64,000 nt of DNA from Microbacterium halophytorum (GTDB lineage: Bacteria > Actinomycetota > Actinomycetes > Actinomycetales > Microbacteriaceae): positions 62,001 to 126,000 of the forward strand of contig NZ_PNFA01000007.1 of NCBI RefSeq assembly GCF_002970975.1, in the 5' to 3' direction. Position 1 is the stretch's first letter, and each line of letters opens with the position of its first letter. Under the pieces are notes generated by a model. It did not search any database and was not told the DNA's origin. It saw nothing but the letters and a program-made list of their open reading frames with translations. The position numbers were made by a program, and so were the translations under genes. Shown here piece by piece: positions 1 to 8,819 of the stretch.

Positions 1-2
1 AC

Positions 3-170
3 ATCGGCGTCGTCGGAACCCTCGCCCTCCTCGGGCTGATCCTGAGCTGCGTCGCCCTGACGGGCACAAAACGCGTCCTGACGGGCATCGGCATCGGCGC
101 CAACGCCGCGATCCTGCTGAGCATCGCGTTCAACACGCTCCTCACGCCCCTCGCGTACTCCTTCATCTGA
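3..170 (+). CDS. C-terminal fragment of a membrane protein
   Basis: An open frame runs in from the left edge and stops with TGA at 168-170, giving about 55 residues. The fragment is very hydrophobic: one segment at about residues 2-20, a short basic turn (TGTKR), and a second segment to the end. This looks like the last two helices of an integral membrane protein. The start lies outside the window and the family cannot be recognised from this piece. Confidence 0.6.
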   Translation: MGVVGTLALLGLILSCVALTGTKRVLTGIGIGANAAILLSIAFNTLLTPLAYSFI

Positions 171-295
171 GGCACCCGCGCCGGCTCCCGGCCTCCGTCC
201 CGGTCGCAGGGAACGCGCCGCAGGCGCCGCGCATGGCGCGGGATCCGACACCGGAGCGGTGGCCCGGCCGAAGCGGGTGAGCCCGGCGCCGGAGG

Positions 296-1507
296 TCAGG
301 AGCGGCCGGAGCGGACGCGCTCGTACACCGCGATCATCTCTGGCGTGCGGGCCGACTGGCGGAAGCGGCGGCCGACCTCCTCATCCGGGGTCGGTGCGGC
401 GCCCGCCCGGATGTCGGCCGCCGCTGTGCGCAGCGCCTCGGCGAGCGCAGCCGGCGAGGGGTCGGGCCGCGGGCCGTCGCCGACGTGCCACACACCCGAG
501 CCGACCTCTGCGGCGATGTCGGGGTCGCTCACGACGCTCGGAGTGCCGAGCGCGGCCGCCTCGAACGGCGTCATCCCCTGCGTCTCGAATCCGATCGATG
601 TCTGCACGAGCGCGTCGGCGCGAGCGATCCGCTCGAGGGACGCACGGTAGGGGAGGCCGCCGGAGAACACGACGAGGTCGCCGAGGCCGAGGCGCGCGAC
701 CAGGCGCTCGGCCCTCGCCCGCTGCGCCCCGCCGCCGATCACCTCGACCCGGATGTCCGCATCGGCGAGCGCGACGGCCTCGAGGAAGGGCAGCAGGCGC
801 TTCTCGGGGCTCATTCGCCCGATCCAGACGAAGCGCGGCGGGCCGGCCGGCCGCTCCGCCGGAGCCGCCGCGCGCACGATCTCGAGCACCTCGTCGTCGG
901 CGCCGTTCCACAGCGCGTCGACGGGCGAGAACACCCCGTGGCGCTCCAGGCGCCGCGCGAAGTGGCCGGATGGGGCGGTCACGGCGTCGGCGCCCGAGGC
1001 GAGGCCGCGCAGGTAGGCCCAACCGTCGGAGCCGCCGCCCGACCCTGGGAGCGCCGCGCGGCGCCACGCGTTCAGCGCGCGCATCACGAGGCCGGGGAGC
1101 GGCGCCGTCGCCCGGATGCCCTCCTCGACCCGGTTGTGCATCGTGTGCACGAGCGGCAGGCCGTGCCTGCGTGCGAAGCGGTGCCCGAGGAACGCGCCCC
1201 AGAAGTCGGCCTGCACGTGCACGACGTCGACAGGAGGGCGCCCCGCCATGGCGCGGTCGACGGCGCGATCGGCCGCGCTGCCCGGCCAGGTGAGGGAGTA
1301 CTCGCGGTCGGGTGTGATCGGGATCGACGGCAGGTCGGCGTACGCGGGATCGGCAGCGTTCGCAGCGGCGCGCGGCCCGTGCCGCCGCGGCGCGACGATC
1401 GTGACGGTGTGCCCGGCCAGCTCGAGGTACCGGCGCTGCAGGCGCGTGGACACCTGCGCCCCGCCCATCGTCTCGACGTGCTGGTCGGCGAACATCACGA
1501 CGTGCAT
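296..1507 (-). CDS. GT4-type glycosyltransferase
   Basis: This is a 403-residue GT-B fold glycosyltransferase, expected to transfer a sugar from a nucleotide-sugar donor on the cytoplasmic side. The N terminus (MHVVMFADQHVETMGGAQVS) has the strand and Gly-rich loop of the acceptor domain. The C-terminal half has the donor-domain segment WIGRMSPEKR and the GT4 EX7E pair in ETQGMTPFE. I chose the ATG at 1507 because the homologous sequence begins there and GGGGAG lies upstream; the frame stays open 18 codons further. It follows another GT4 gene on the same strand, so the two may act on one glycolipid or wall polymer. The acceptor is unknown. Confidence 0.85.
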   Translation of the reverse strand: MHVVMFADQHVETMGGAQVSTRLQRRYLELAGHTVTIVAPRRHGPRAAANAADPAYADLPSIPITPDREYSLTWPGSAADRAVDRAMAGRPPVDVVHVQADFWGAFLGHRFARRHGLPLVHTMHNRVEEGIRATAPLPGLVMRALNAWRRAALPGSGGGSDGWAYLRGLASGADAVTAPSGHFARRLERHGVFSPVDALWNGADDEVLEIVRAAAPAERPAGPPRFVWIGRMSPEKRLLPFLEAVALADADIRVEVIGGGAQRARAERLVARLGLGDLVVFSGGLPYRASLERIARADALVQTSIGFETQGMTPFEAAALGTPSVVSDPDIAAEVGSGVWHVGDGPRPDPSPAALAEALRTAAADIRAGAAPTPDEEVGRRFRQSARTPEMIAVYERVRSGRS

Positions 1508-1561
1508 CCGGCCCCCGTTCTCCCCACCCGACGCTACCGCCCCACCCGAAGCCCCTGACAA

Positions 1562-1623
1562 CTCTTCATTTCTGGCACATCTCCGGTGGTGTGGACGCCC
1601 GGAGATGTGCCAGAAATGAAGAG
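1562..1623. repeat. Perfect 24-bp inverted repeat between the glycosyltransferase genes
   Basis: The arms at 1562-1585 and 1600-1623 are exact reverse complements and enclose a 14-nt loop. The arm begins CTCTTCATTTCTGGCAC. Transcripts from the upstream gene (1642-2826) would form a long hairpin just after their stop codon, but no U-run follows, so it is not a typical intrinsic terminator. The low-GC arm stands out from its surroundings. It may be a dispersed intergenic repeat, a small non-autonomous element or a processing site. Confidence 0.75.
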
Positions 1624-1641
1624 ATAGCCCGGGCGCGGGGG

Positions 1642-2826
1642 TTACGGCAGGGGTTCGCCCCGGTACAGGGCCTCGAAGGTGTCGAGCGTCTTGTTGATGT
1701 CGTGCACGTCGACCATGTCGAGGGAGGCCTGCTGCATCGCCCTGCGCTCATCCGGCGCTTGGCTCAGGACGTCGGTCAGGCGCGCCGCGAGCGCGTCGAC
1801 GTCGCCGGGCGGGAAGAGGTAGCCGTTCTCGCCGGGGTTCACGAGGTGGGGGAGCGCGACGGCGTCGGCCGCCACGACCGGCAGCCCGGATGCCATCGCC
1901 TCCATGGTCGCGATCGACTGCAGCTCGGCGATCGACGCGATCGCGAACACGCTCGCCCGCGTGAGCGACTCCCGGAGCTCCTCGTCGGTGACGTGCCCGC
2001 GGAACGTCACGCGGTCGCGCACGCCGAGCTCGTCGGCGAGCTTCTCGAGCCCCGGCCGCTGGTCGCCGTCGCCGACGAGCTCGAGCGTCGCCCCGAGCGA
2101 CGGGTCGAGCGCCGCGAGCGCCCGGATGATCACATCGACCTGCTTCTCGGCCGTGATGCGGCCGACGAACACGATGCGGGCGTCCTCACGCGGCGTCAGG
2201 TCTGGCGTGTAGCTGCGCTTGTCGATGCCGCAGCTGACGGGGATGACCCCCGAGACGTCGACCATCGACTCGAGGAAGTCGGCCGCGCGGCGGGTCGGCG
2301 TCGTCACGGCGCTCGTCAGGTCGAACGTGCGCTTCGCATCCGCCCAGGCGACGTCGATCACCTTGCGGCTGAGGGCTTTCGGCAGGCGCGCCGAGTCGAC
2401 GATGTTCTCGGGCATGACGTGGTTCGTCGCGACGATCGGGATGCCCCGCCGCCGCGCGATCCTGCTGAGCCCGCGCCCGACGACGATGTGCGACTGGATG
2501 TGCACGACATCCGGGTGCACCTCGCCGAGCACGCGCCGCGCGTGATGCTTCGCGCGCCACGGCCACACGAACCGCAGCCACTCGTGCACGGGCATCTTCC
2601 ACGACGGCAGGCGGTGCACCGTCATGGGCTGGCCCTCGATGACCTCGGTCGCGGGCGCCGACGCACGGTGCGTCGTGTTCGGTGCGACGACGTGCACGTC
2701 GTGGCCGCGCTCGACGAGGCCGGCCGCCAGTCGCTCGGCGAAGCGCGCCGCCCCGTTGATGTCGGGGGCGAACGTGTCGCAGCCGATCACGATGGTGAGC
2801 GGTCGGCCGTGGCTTGTGTTCTGCAC
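1642..2826 (-). CDS. GT4-type glycosyltransferase (PimB/MgtA-like)
   Basis: A 394-residue GT-B glycosyltransferase. The N-terminal domain opens with IGCDTFAPDINGAARF, the usual acceptor-domain loop. The C-terminal domain has FVGRITAEKQ and the EX7E motif in ELQSIATMEAMASGLPVV. The overall pattern resembles actinobacterial mannosyl- and glucosyltransferases acting on phosphoinositol or diacylglycerol lipids. The start is GTG at 2826; a TAGCGT hexamer ends 8 nt before it and no Shine-Dalgarno is visible, so the message may be nearly leaderless. It leads the pair with the next GT4 gene downstream. The exact substrate cannot be told from sequence. Confidence 0.87.
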   Translation of the reverse strand: MQNTSHGRPLTIVIGCDTFAPDINGAARFAERLAAGLVERGHDVHVVAPNTTHRASAPATEVIEGQPMTVHRLPSWKMPVHEWLRFVWPWRAKHHARRVLGEVHPDVVHIQSHIVVGRGLSRIARRRGIPIVATNHVMPENIVDSARLPKALSRKVIDVAWADAKRTFDLTSAVTTPTRRAADFLESMVDVSGVIPVSCGIDKRSYTPDLTPREDARIVFVGRITAEKQVDVIIRALAALDPSLGATLELVGDGDQRPGLEKLADELGVRDRVTFRGHVTDEELRESLTRASVFAIASIAELQSIATMEAMASGLPVVAADAVALPHLVNPGENGYLFPPGDVDALAARLTDVLSQAPDERRAMQQASLDMVDVHDINKTLDTFEALYRGEPLP

Positions 2827-3118
2827 GAGACCCGACGCTACCCGGGAGCGCCTGGGATGTCCGCCAGCACGCGGCGCTATCAGGCAGAACGGAGGTTAAC
2901 CCCCGGGCAGGCGGCCGGATGACCCGAGCGGCCGATACCGGGATCGACGAACACAGGGTGATCGGGTGTCGGGGTTCCGGTGCCCGCACGGTGCATCGAT
3001 GAGCCCGGTGCCGTCAGACGTCCCCGCCCGCCGCGCAACGCTCCGCTTCAGCGCGCTGAAGGCACCATACGGCAGACGGCGCCGAGAAGAGCGCGCCGAG
3101 AGCGACGTTCCCGCCGCC
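2827..3118. other. Intergenic stretch of 292 bp
   Basis: This lies between the start of the second glycosyltransferase and the end of the CCA-adding enzyme gene. I see no coding potential, RNA gene or strong hairpin. The TAGCGT promoter-like hexamer for the glycosyltransferase is at the left edge (2835-2840). Confidence 0.5.
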
Positions 3119-4546
3119 TCAGCCCTGCTCGGCCCACCACGCGAGGAGGCGGCGCTCGGCCTCCTCCTCGCCGAGCGCGCCCTCGTCGAGGCGCAGGTCG
3201 AGCAGGAACTTGTAGGCCCTGCCGACGGCGGGGCCCGGCGCGATGCCGAGCACCTGCTGGATGCGGTTGCCGTCGAGCTCCGGCCGGATGGCGTCGAGCT
3301 CCTCCTGCTCGCGGAGCACCGCGATGCGGTCCTCGATGTCGTCGTACGCCGCCTTCAGCCGCGCCGCCTTGCGGCGGTTGCGGGTCGTCACGTCGGCGCG
3401 GGTGAGGATGTGCAGGCGCTCGAGCTCGTCGCCGGCGTCGCGCACGTAGCGCCGCACGGCCGAGTCGGTCCAGGCGCCCTCCGAGTAGCCGAAGAAGCGC
3501 AGGTGCAGCTCGATGAGCGTCGTCACGGACGAGATCATGTCGCCGCTGAACCGCAGCGCCTGCATGCGCTTGCGCGCCATCCGGGCCCCGACAACGTCGT
3601 GGTGGTGGAACGTCACGGCGCCGCCCGGCTCGAGCTTGCGGGTGCGGGGCTTGCCGATGTCGTGCAGCAGCGCCGCCAGCCGCAGCGCGACATCCGGCTC
3701 CGCCTCCGGCGTACGGGCGCGCTCCAGGTCGATCGCCTGCCGGAGCACCGTGAGGGAGTGCTCGTAGACGTCCTTGTGGTGGTGGTGCTCGTCGACCTCG
3801 AGGCGCAGCCCACCGATCTCGGGCAGGAACTCGTCCATCAGCCCCGAGTCGACGAGCTCCCGGATGCCGGGGGCCGGGTCGAGCGTCTGCAGCAGTCGGA
3901 TGAGCTCGCCCTGGATCCGCTCGGGGCTCACGATCGCCAGGCTCTCGCGCAGGCGCGCCATCGCCTCGCGGGTGGGCTCGGCGAGCGCGAAGCCCAGCTG
4001 CGACGAGAAGCGGGCGGCCCGCAGCATCCGGAGCGGATCGTCACCGAAGCTGATGTCGGGGTCGATGGGGGTGCGCAGCACGCCGGCGACCATGTCCTCG
4101 ACGCCGCCTGTCGGGTCGACGAGCTTGGTCTCGGGAACGCGCAGCGCCATCGCATTGACGGTGAAATCGCGCCGGGTGAGGTCGGCCTCGAGGGTGTCGC
4201 CGAACTCGACGGTCGGCTTGCGGGTGGCGTGGTCGTAGCTGTCGGCGCGGTAGGTCGTGATCTCGACCTGCTCGCCGCGCACGCGCGCGCCGATCGTGCC
4301 GAACTCGCGCCCGATGTCCCACTGCGCGGACGAGACGGGCGTGACGATCCTCAGGATGTCGTCGGGCCGCGCATCCGTCGTGAAGTCGAGGTCGTGAGTC
4401 GCGCGCTCGAGCAGGGCGTCGCGCACCGGCCCCCCGACGACGGCGAGCGAGAAGCCGGCGTCGTCGAACGCGCGCGCGAGCGTCGCGACGACGGGATGGG
4501 CGGCGAGTTCCCCGAGGCGGGCGAGCCCGGCGGCCATGTTGAGCAT
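3119..4546 (-). CDS. CCA tRNA nucleotidyltransferase
   Basis: A 475-residue class II nucleotidyltransferase that adds or repairs the 3' CCA of tRNAs. The head domain has VGGPVRDALL and the metal-binding DLDFTT near residues 37-55. The neck and RNA-binding segment carries RDFTVNAMAL and RAARF. A C-terminal HD phosphohydrolase domain has LLHDIGKP. The ATG at 4546 is preceded by TAGCCT seven bases away, with GGAGGG in between; a longer open frame upstream lacks homology. In Actinobacteria this gene habitually lies just before the DUF6049-murJ-trxBA block, as here. tRNA-Ala in this window lacks an encoded CCA, so the enzyme is needed for synthesis and not only repair. Confidence 0.93.
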   Translation of the reverse strand: MLNMAAGLARLGELAAHPVVATLARAFDDAGFSLAVVGGPVRDALLERATHDLDFTTDARPDDILRIVTPVSSAQWDIGREFGTIGARVRGEQVEITTYRADSYDHATRKPTVEFGDTLEADLTRRDFTVNAMALRVPETKLVDPTGGVEDMVAGVLRTPIDPDISFGDDPLRMLRAARFSSQLGFALAEPTREAMARLRESLAIVSPERIQGELIRLLQTLDPAPGIRELVDSGLMDEFLPEIGGLRLEVDEHHHHKDVYEHSLTVLRQAIDLERARTPEAEPDVALRLAALLHDIGKPRTRKLEPGGAVTFHHHDVVGARMARKRMQALRFSGDMISSVTTLIELHLRFFGYSEGAWTDSAVRRYVRDAGDELERLHILTRADVTTRNRRKAARLKAAYDDIEDRIAVLREQEELDAIRPELDGNRIQQVLGIAPGPAVGRAYKFLLDLRLDEGALGEEEAERRLLAWWAEQG

Positions 4547-4727
4547 GCCCTCCAGGCTATCGGGCGCGCATCCGGGTTCCCCTGACGCGCCGGGCGGCGT
4601 CGGGATCCGCGTCGATGGGCCCCGGCAGGATCCCGCCGCTCCCGCCGCGGCGCGACGTGTCCGCGGCGTCCCGGGCCGGCGGCCACGTGCGGGGCTCCCG
4701 CGGTGCTCGCCACCGGGGCATCGCCGC

Positions 4728-6254
4728 TCACGCGAAGGCGAGGAACCCGTCGAGCAGGAGCTCCCGGATGGCCGGCAGCTGGGCGGCGCGCAGCGCCGCG
4801 GCATCGGCCTCGAGCAGCTGCGCGATCGCGTCGATGATCGTGCCGGCATCCAGTTCCCCGTCGCACGCGCCCACGAGGCCCGCGAGCGCGGGGTCGGCCT
4901 GCACGCTGCGGCCGAACCCGCCGCCCTGGCGCAGCTCGATGACGCTCGGCGCGTCCTCGCCCGGCGTGTGGTGCCTGGCCTCGGTGACGTCGGGGGAGAC
5001 TCGGAACCGGGCGGCGGCGAGCGCGTCGTCGTCGAGCCCCGACGCCCGATCGTGCTCGGCCAGCACCGCCGCGAGGTGTGAGCCGAGGGCGCCCTCCGAC
5101 GGGATCGGCTGGGTCAGCCGCTCGAAGCGGCGCAGGGTCGGCTCCGGCCCCGCCGCGCGGCGCAGCAGCACGTAGCCGAAGCCGACGGCGCTGACGCCGC
5201 GGGCCGCGAAGTCGTCGAGCCACGCGCCCTGCAGCGCGTCGAACTCGGGGCTGCCGGGCACGGTGCCGCCGTCGCGGATCCACGTCTCGGCGTACCGGAT
5301 GGGGTCGAGCTCCTCGCGCTCGACGACCCAGGCGTCCAGGGGCACGGGGGAGGCGTCGACCCAGGCCCGCACGCGGTCGAGGCCGGAGACGCCGCCCCGC
5401 GTCTCCCAGTTGCCGAGCATCTGCGCGACGCCGCCCGGCTCGAGGTGCGCACCGACGCCGGCGAACACCTGCTCGACGAGCGTGTCGCCCACCAGCCCGC
5501 CGTCGCGGTACTCGTACTCGGGAACCCCGGCGGCGCGCGGCGTGATGACGAACGGCGGGTTCGACACGATGCGGTCGAACGTCTCGCCCGCCACCGGCCC
5601 GAAGAGCGAGCCCTCGCGCAGCTCGACGCCGTCCGTCGCATCGATCAGCAGGTTCATGCGCGCGTAGTCGAGAGCGCGGGCCGACAGGTCGGTCGCGACG
5701 ACCTCGTCGGCGTACCGCCTGGCGCGCATGGCCTGGATGCCGCATCCGGTGCCCAGGTCGAGCACGCGCCGCGCGGGCGTCGGCAGCTGCAGGCCCGCGA
5801 GGGTGAGGGAGGCGCCGCCGACGCCGAGCACGTGGTCCTCGGCGAGCGCGCCGCCGCCGAGGGCGATCTCGTCGAGGTCGCTCGCGACCCACCACTCGCC
5901 GGGGCCGCGGTCGTCGTGGAAGGACTGGGGTCGGACGACCGCCCGGGGGCTCACCGAGCCTCTGTCGGCCGAGGCGAGACCGAGCTCGACGAGGCCGTGC
6001 GAACCGAGCGACGGCAGCGCCGCGTCGACGTCGGCGACCGGCTGCGCGACGCCGAAGATCAGCAGCCGTGCGAGCACCGCCTGGGCGTCGGTGCGGCCGG
6101 CGATCGCCCGCAGGGCGGGGCCGCGCAGACTCCGCCCGATGGCGTCGTCGGCCTCCACGCCCCACGCCGCGCGCAGCGACTCGGAGCGGAAGCGGGCGGC
6201 GCGGAGGTCCTGCCGGAGCGCCTCGACGAGCGCGGGGTCTGCATTCGGTCTCAC
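4728..6254 (-). CDS. SAM-dependent methyltransferase (small-methyltransferase type)
   Basis: A 508-residue protein. Residues of roughly 1-150 form an N-terminal domain typical of actinobacterial relatives. A class I methyltransferase core follows, with LDLGTGCGIQAM (SAM loop), VVATDLS (acidic ribose contact) and SNPPFV, the NPP[FY] signature of enzymes that methylate planar amines in RNA bases or glutamine. I chose GTG at 6254 because the hexamer CAGAAT lies exactly 6 nt upstream with no Shine-Dalgarno, which fits a leaderless start. It diverges from the DUF6049 gene. The substrate (rRNA, tRNA or protein) is not evident. Confidence 0.82.
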   Translation of the reverse strand: MRPNADPALVEALRQDLRAARFRSESLRAAWGVEADDAIGRSLRGPALRAIAGRTDAQAVLARLLIFGVAQPVADVDAALPSLGSHGLVELGLASADRGSVSPRAVVRPQSFHDDRGPGEWWVASDLDEIALGGGALAEDHVLGVGGASLTLAGLQLPTPARRVLDLGTGCGIQAMRARRYADEVVATDLSARALDYARMNLLIDATDGVELREGSLFGPVAGETFDRIVSNPPFVITPRAAGVPEYEYRDGGLVGDTLVEQVFAGVGAHLEPGGVAQMLGNWETRGGVSGLDRVRAWVDASPVPLDAWVVEREELDPIRYAETWIRDGGTVPGSPEFDALQGAWLDDFAARGVSAVGFGYVLLRRAAGPEPTLRRFERLTQPIPSEGALGSHLAAVLAEHDRASGLDDDALAAARFRVSPDVTEARHHTPGEDAPSVIELRQGGGFGRSVQADPALAGLVGACDGELDAGTIIDAIAQLLEADAAALRAAQLPAIRELLLDGFLAFA

Positions 6255-6455
6255 GCGCCCATTCTGCCGCGCCAGCACCGAACACAGCGCAGTCGACCCG
6301 GCCACCACCGGCTGCCGACCCCGCGCGAGCACGGCAGACCTCCCGCCCGGCCGCGGAGGAAGGACTGCGCACTGCGTGCCGAGTCAGCGTGCGGCCCGGC
6401 ACGGCGGGTTCCCCCACCCGCCGCGGCGCATCACGGAACACGCAGGCCCGGTTCG

Positions 6456-6461
6456 TAGGAT
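6456..6461 (+). promoter_or_regulatory. -10 element of the DUF6049-murJ unit
   Basis: TAGGAT ends 9 nt before the ATG at 6471, with no Shine-Dalgarno between. Transcription probably starts at or next to the start codon. Confidence 0.5.
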
Positions 6462-6470
6462 GACAACGGC

Positions 6471-8819
6471 ATGCTTCCGATCCGTCGCCGAATCAGCACG
6501 ACCGCGCGCAGTCGGCGAACCCTCGCCGCGCTCCCCGCGGCGCTGGTCGCGCTCGCGGTGTTCGCCGGGGCACCGGCGGCCGGCGCCGCCCCTCAGCGCG
6601 CGGGAACCGTGCCGGGCGCCGTCGGCGCCGCGGCGCAGGGCCCGGATGCCGGAGCCCGCGCCGCGACCGCCCCGGATGTCCGCACGCAGACGGACGACGC
6701 CGCGGCCGCGGAACCGACGCTCGAGCTCACGCTGCCCGATTTCGGAGTCGTCGACGGCGAGTTCACGGCGACCATCGAGCTCGGGTTCCCCTCGGACGGC
6801 AACCCGCTGGCCGCCGCCGTCGAAGACCCGATCCCGGCGGGACGCATCGTGCTCGAACGCGCCGCCGACCCGCTCGCCGGCGGCGGCGAGCTGTCCGACT
6901 GGCTCTCCGGCGACGACGAGCCCCGGATGATCGAGCTCGGTTCGGTCGAGACCGACGAGGTCTCCCGCGGCAGCAGCACGACGGCGGAGCTGACGGTCGA
7001 GATCGACGATGAGGATGGTCCGTACCCGATCATCGCCCGCTTCGAGCCGGATACGGGCTCGTCCGATCTGGCCGACCGCGCGGTCGCGACGGTCGCCGAA
7101 GACACCCCCGACATCACGACGGTCGTGCCTCTGACGGCCCCCGCGTCGTCCCGCGGCCTCCTCACGGGGGAGCAGCTCGCGAACCTGACGGCGCCCGACG
7201 GCACGCTCACCGCCCTCCTCGACGGCGCCGAGGGCACCTCGGCCGTCCTCGCGGTCGACCCGGCGATCCCCGCCGCGATCCGCGTGCTCGGGGCGGCCGC
7301 GCCGACGAGCGCGACCTCGTGGCTCGATCAGCTGATCGCCATGCCGAACGAGCGCTTCGCCCTGCAGTTCGGCGACGCCGACGTCGCAACCCAGATCGCG
7401 GAGGGCCTCGAGGAGCCGCTCTCCCCGACGAGCCTCGCGCCCTACATCGCGGGCGCGGGCGATGTCTCGGATGCGGGGATCGGCGACGCGGGCGACGAGC
7501 CGAAGCCCACCGCCACGCCGGGAACGGACCCCGTCGACCTCTCGCTCGAGGAACTGCTCGACATCGGCGACGCCGTCGACGATCTGTACTGGCCCGACCC
7601 CCGCATCGCCGGTGCCGACACCGTTGCCGCCGTCTCCGACTGGGGAGGGCGCGCGCTGATGCCGTCGAGCGCCGTGCAGGGGCGCGGCACCGCCGAGGCG
7701 AACGCCGGCGACGCGCTCGTCTACGACTCCCGCCTCTCGAACGCCCTCACCGAGGCTGCCGAGACGACGGGTTCCGCCGCGCGGTCGGATGCACTCGAAG
7801 AGACCGTCGCGCGCCTCTGGCTCGCCTCCGACGCCGTCAACGGGGCGAATCTGCTGGTCGCGCTCGAGCGCGCCGGCGGCATCGTACGGGCGGAGGGCGA
7901 CGAAGCGCACCCGGCCGACCGACCGGCGGACGGCGTCGGAGACGCCGTCGCCGCCGTCGATTCACTCGCAGGCACTTCCCTGTCCTCGCTGATCAGGAGC
8001 AACGCGCATCCGGCGGACCTGCGCGACGACGGCGAGCCCCTCCGCAGCGGCACGATCGCTGAGATCGCCGAGGAGGACGACGCGCTCGGCGACGTCGCGA
8101 GCACCCTGAACGATCCGCAGCTCCTGCTGGGCCGCACGAATGCCGAGCAGCTGCAGCTCCTCTCGACGTCGTGGTCGGCGCATCCGGATGCCTGGCTCTC
8201 GTCCTACGACGCCCACCTCGCGTCGCTCACCGAGCTCGAGAACGCCGTCGGCATCGTCCCTCCCAGCGATGTGACGCTCCTGTCGAGCGATGCACCGCTG
8301 CCCGTGTGGGTCCGCAACGACCTGCCGTACCCGGCGACCGTCACGCTGCACAGCTACCCCGACGACATCCGGCTGAAGATGGCGACCTCCACGGAGGTCG
8401 AGGCGCAGGCGTCGAGCAACACCCGCGTGCCGCTGCCGGTGAAGGCTACCCTCGGCTCCGGCGACGTCAGCATCCGCATCTCGCTCGAGAGCCCCTCCGG
8501 CGCCGAGCTCGGTTCGGAGGAGACGATCGACGTCACCGTCCGCGCCGACTGGGAGCGCTACGGCGTCACCGGCCTGGTCGCGCTGATCGCGCTGCTCGTC
8601 GTCGCCGGCACGATCCGCACCGTCCGGAGGCGCCGCAAGCGCCAGCGGGAGGCGGCCGAGGGCGCGGCGGATGCGGGGTCGGACGACGGGGCCCCGGATG
8701 GCGCGGCCGGCCGAGCAGAGAGCGCGGCGGCACCGGAGAGCTCCGGAACGCCGGACGCCCCCGCCGCCGAGCGCGACGACACAGAGGACGAGAAGGACAT
8801 CAATGGCAAGCATCGGTAG
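6471..8819 (+). CDS. DUF6049 family secreted/membrane protein
   Basis: A 782-residue protein with a basic N terminus and a signal or anchor segment at about residues 17-40. A long extracytoplasmic region follows, acidic and rich in Ala, Asp and Thr. One membrane helix lies near residues 695-715 (VTGLVALIALLVVAGTIRTV), then an RRRRKR stop-transfer and an acidic tail of about 60 residues. This architecture and the position just before murJ are characteristic of the DUF6049 family. Its last 17 nt overlap murJ, so the two are probably translationally coupled. By context it may help peptidoglycan precursor export or wall assembly, but no biochemical function is established. Confidence 0.85.
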   Translation: MLPIRRRISTTARSRRTLAALPAALVALAVFAGAPAAGAAPQRAGTVPGAVGAAAQGPDAGARAATAPDVRTQTDDAAAAEPTLELTLPDFGVVDGEFTATIELGFPSDGNPLAAAVEDPIPAGRIVLERAADPLAGGGELSDWLSGDDEPRMIELGSVETDEVSRGSSTTAELTVEIDDEDGPYPIIARFEPDTGSSDLADRAVATVAEDTPDITTVVPLTAPASSRGLLTGEQLANLTAPDGTLTALLDGAEGTSAVLAVDPAIPAAIRVLGAAAPTSATSWLDQLIAMPNERFALQFGDADVATQIAEGLEEPLSPTSLAPYIAGAGDVSDAGIGDAGDEPKPTATPGTDPVDLSLEELLDIGDAVDDLYWPDPRIAGADTVAAVSDWGGRALMPSSAVQGRGTAEANAGDALVYDSRLSNALTEAAETTGSAARSDALEETVARLWLASDAVNGANLLVALERAGGIVRAEGDEAHPADRPADGVGDAVAAVDSLAGTSLSSLIRSNAHPADLRDDGEPLRSGTIAEIAEEDDALGDVASTLNDPQLLLGRTNAEQLQLLSTSWSAHPDAWLSSYDAHLASLTELENAVGIVPPSDVTLLSSDAPLPVWVRNDLPYPATVTLHSYPDDIRLKMATSTEVEAQASSNTRVPLPVKATLGSGDVSIRISLESPSGAELGSEETIDVTVRADWERYGVTGLVALIALLVVAGTIRTVRRRRKRQREAAEGAADAGSDDGAPDGAAGRAESAAAPESSGTPDAPAAERDDTEDEKDINGKHR

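Noticed and set aside
2966..4585. 539-codon plus-strand frame opposite the CCA-adding enzyme
   Set aside because: It is the antisense of a conserved gene and has no recognisable motif.
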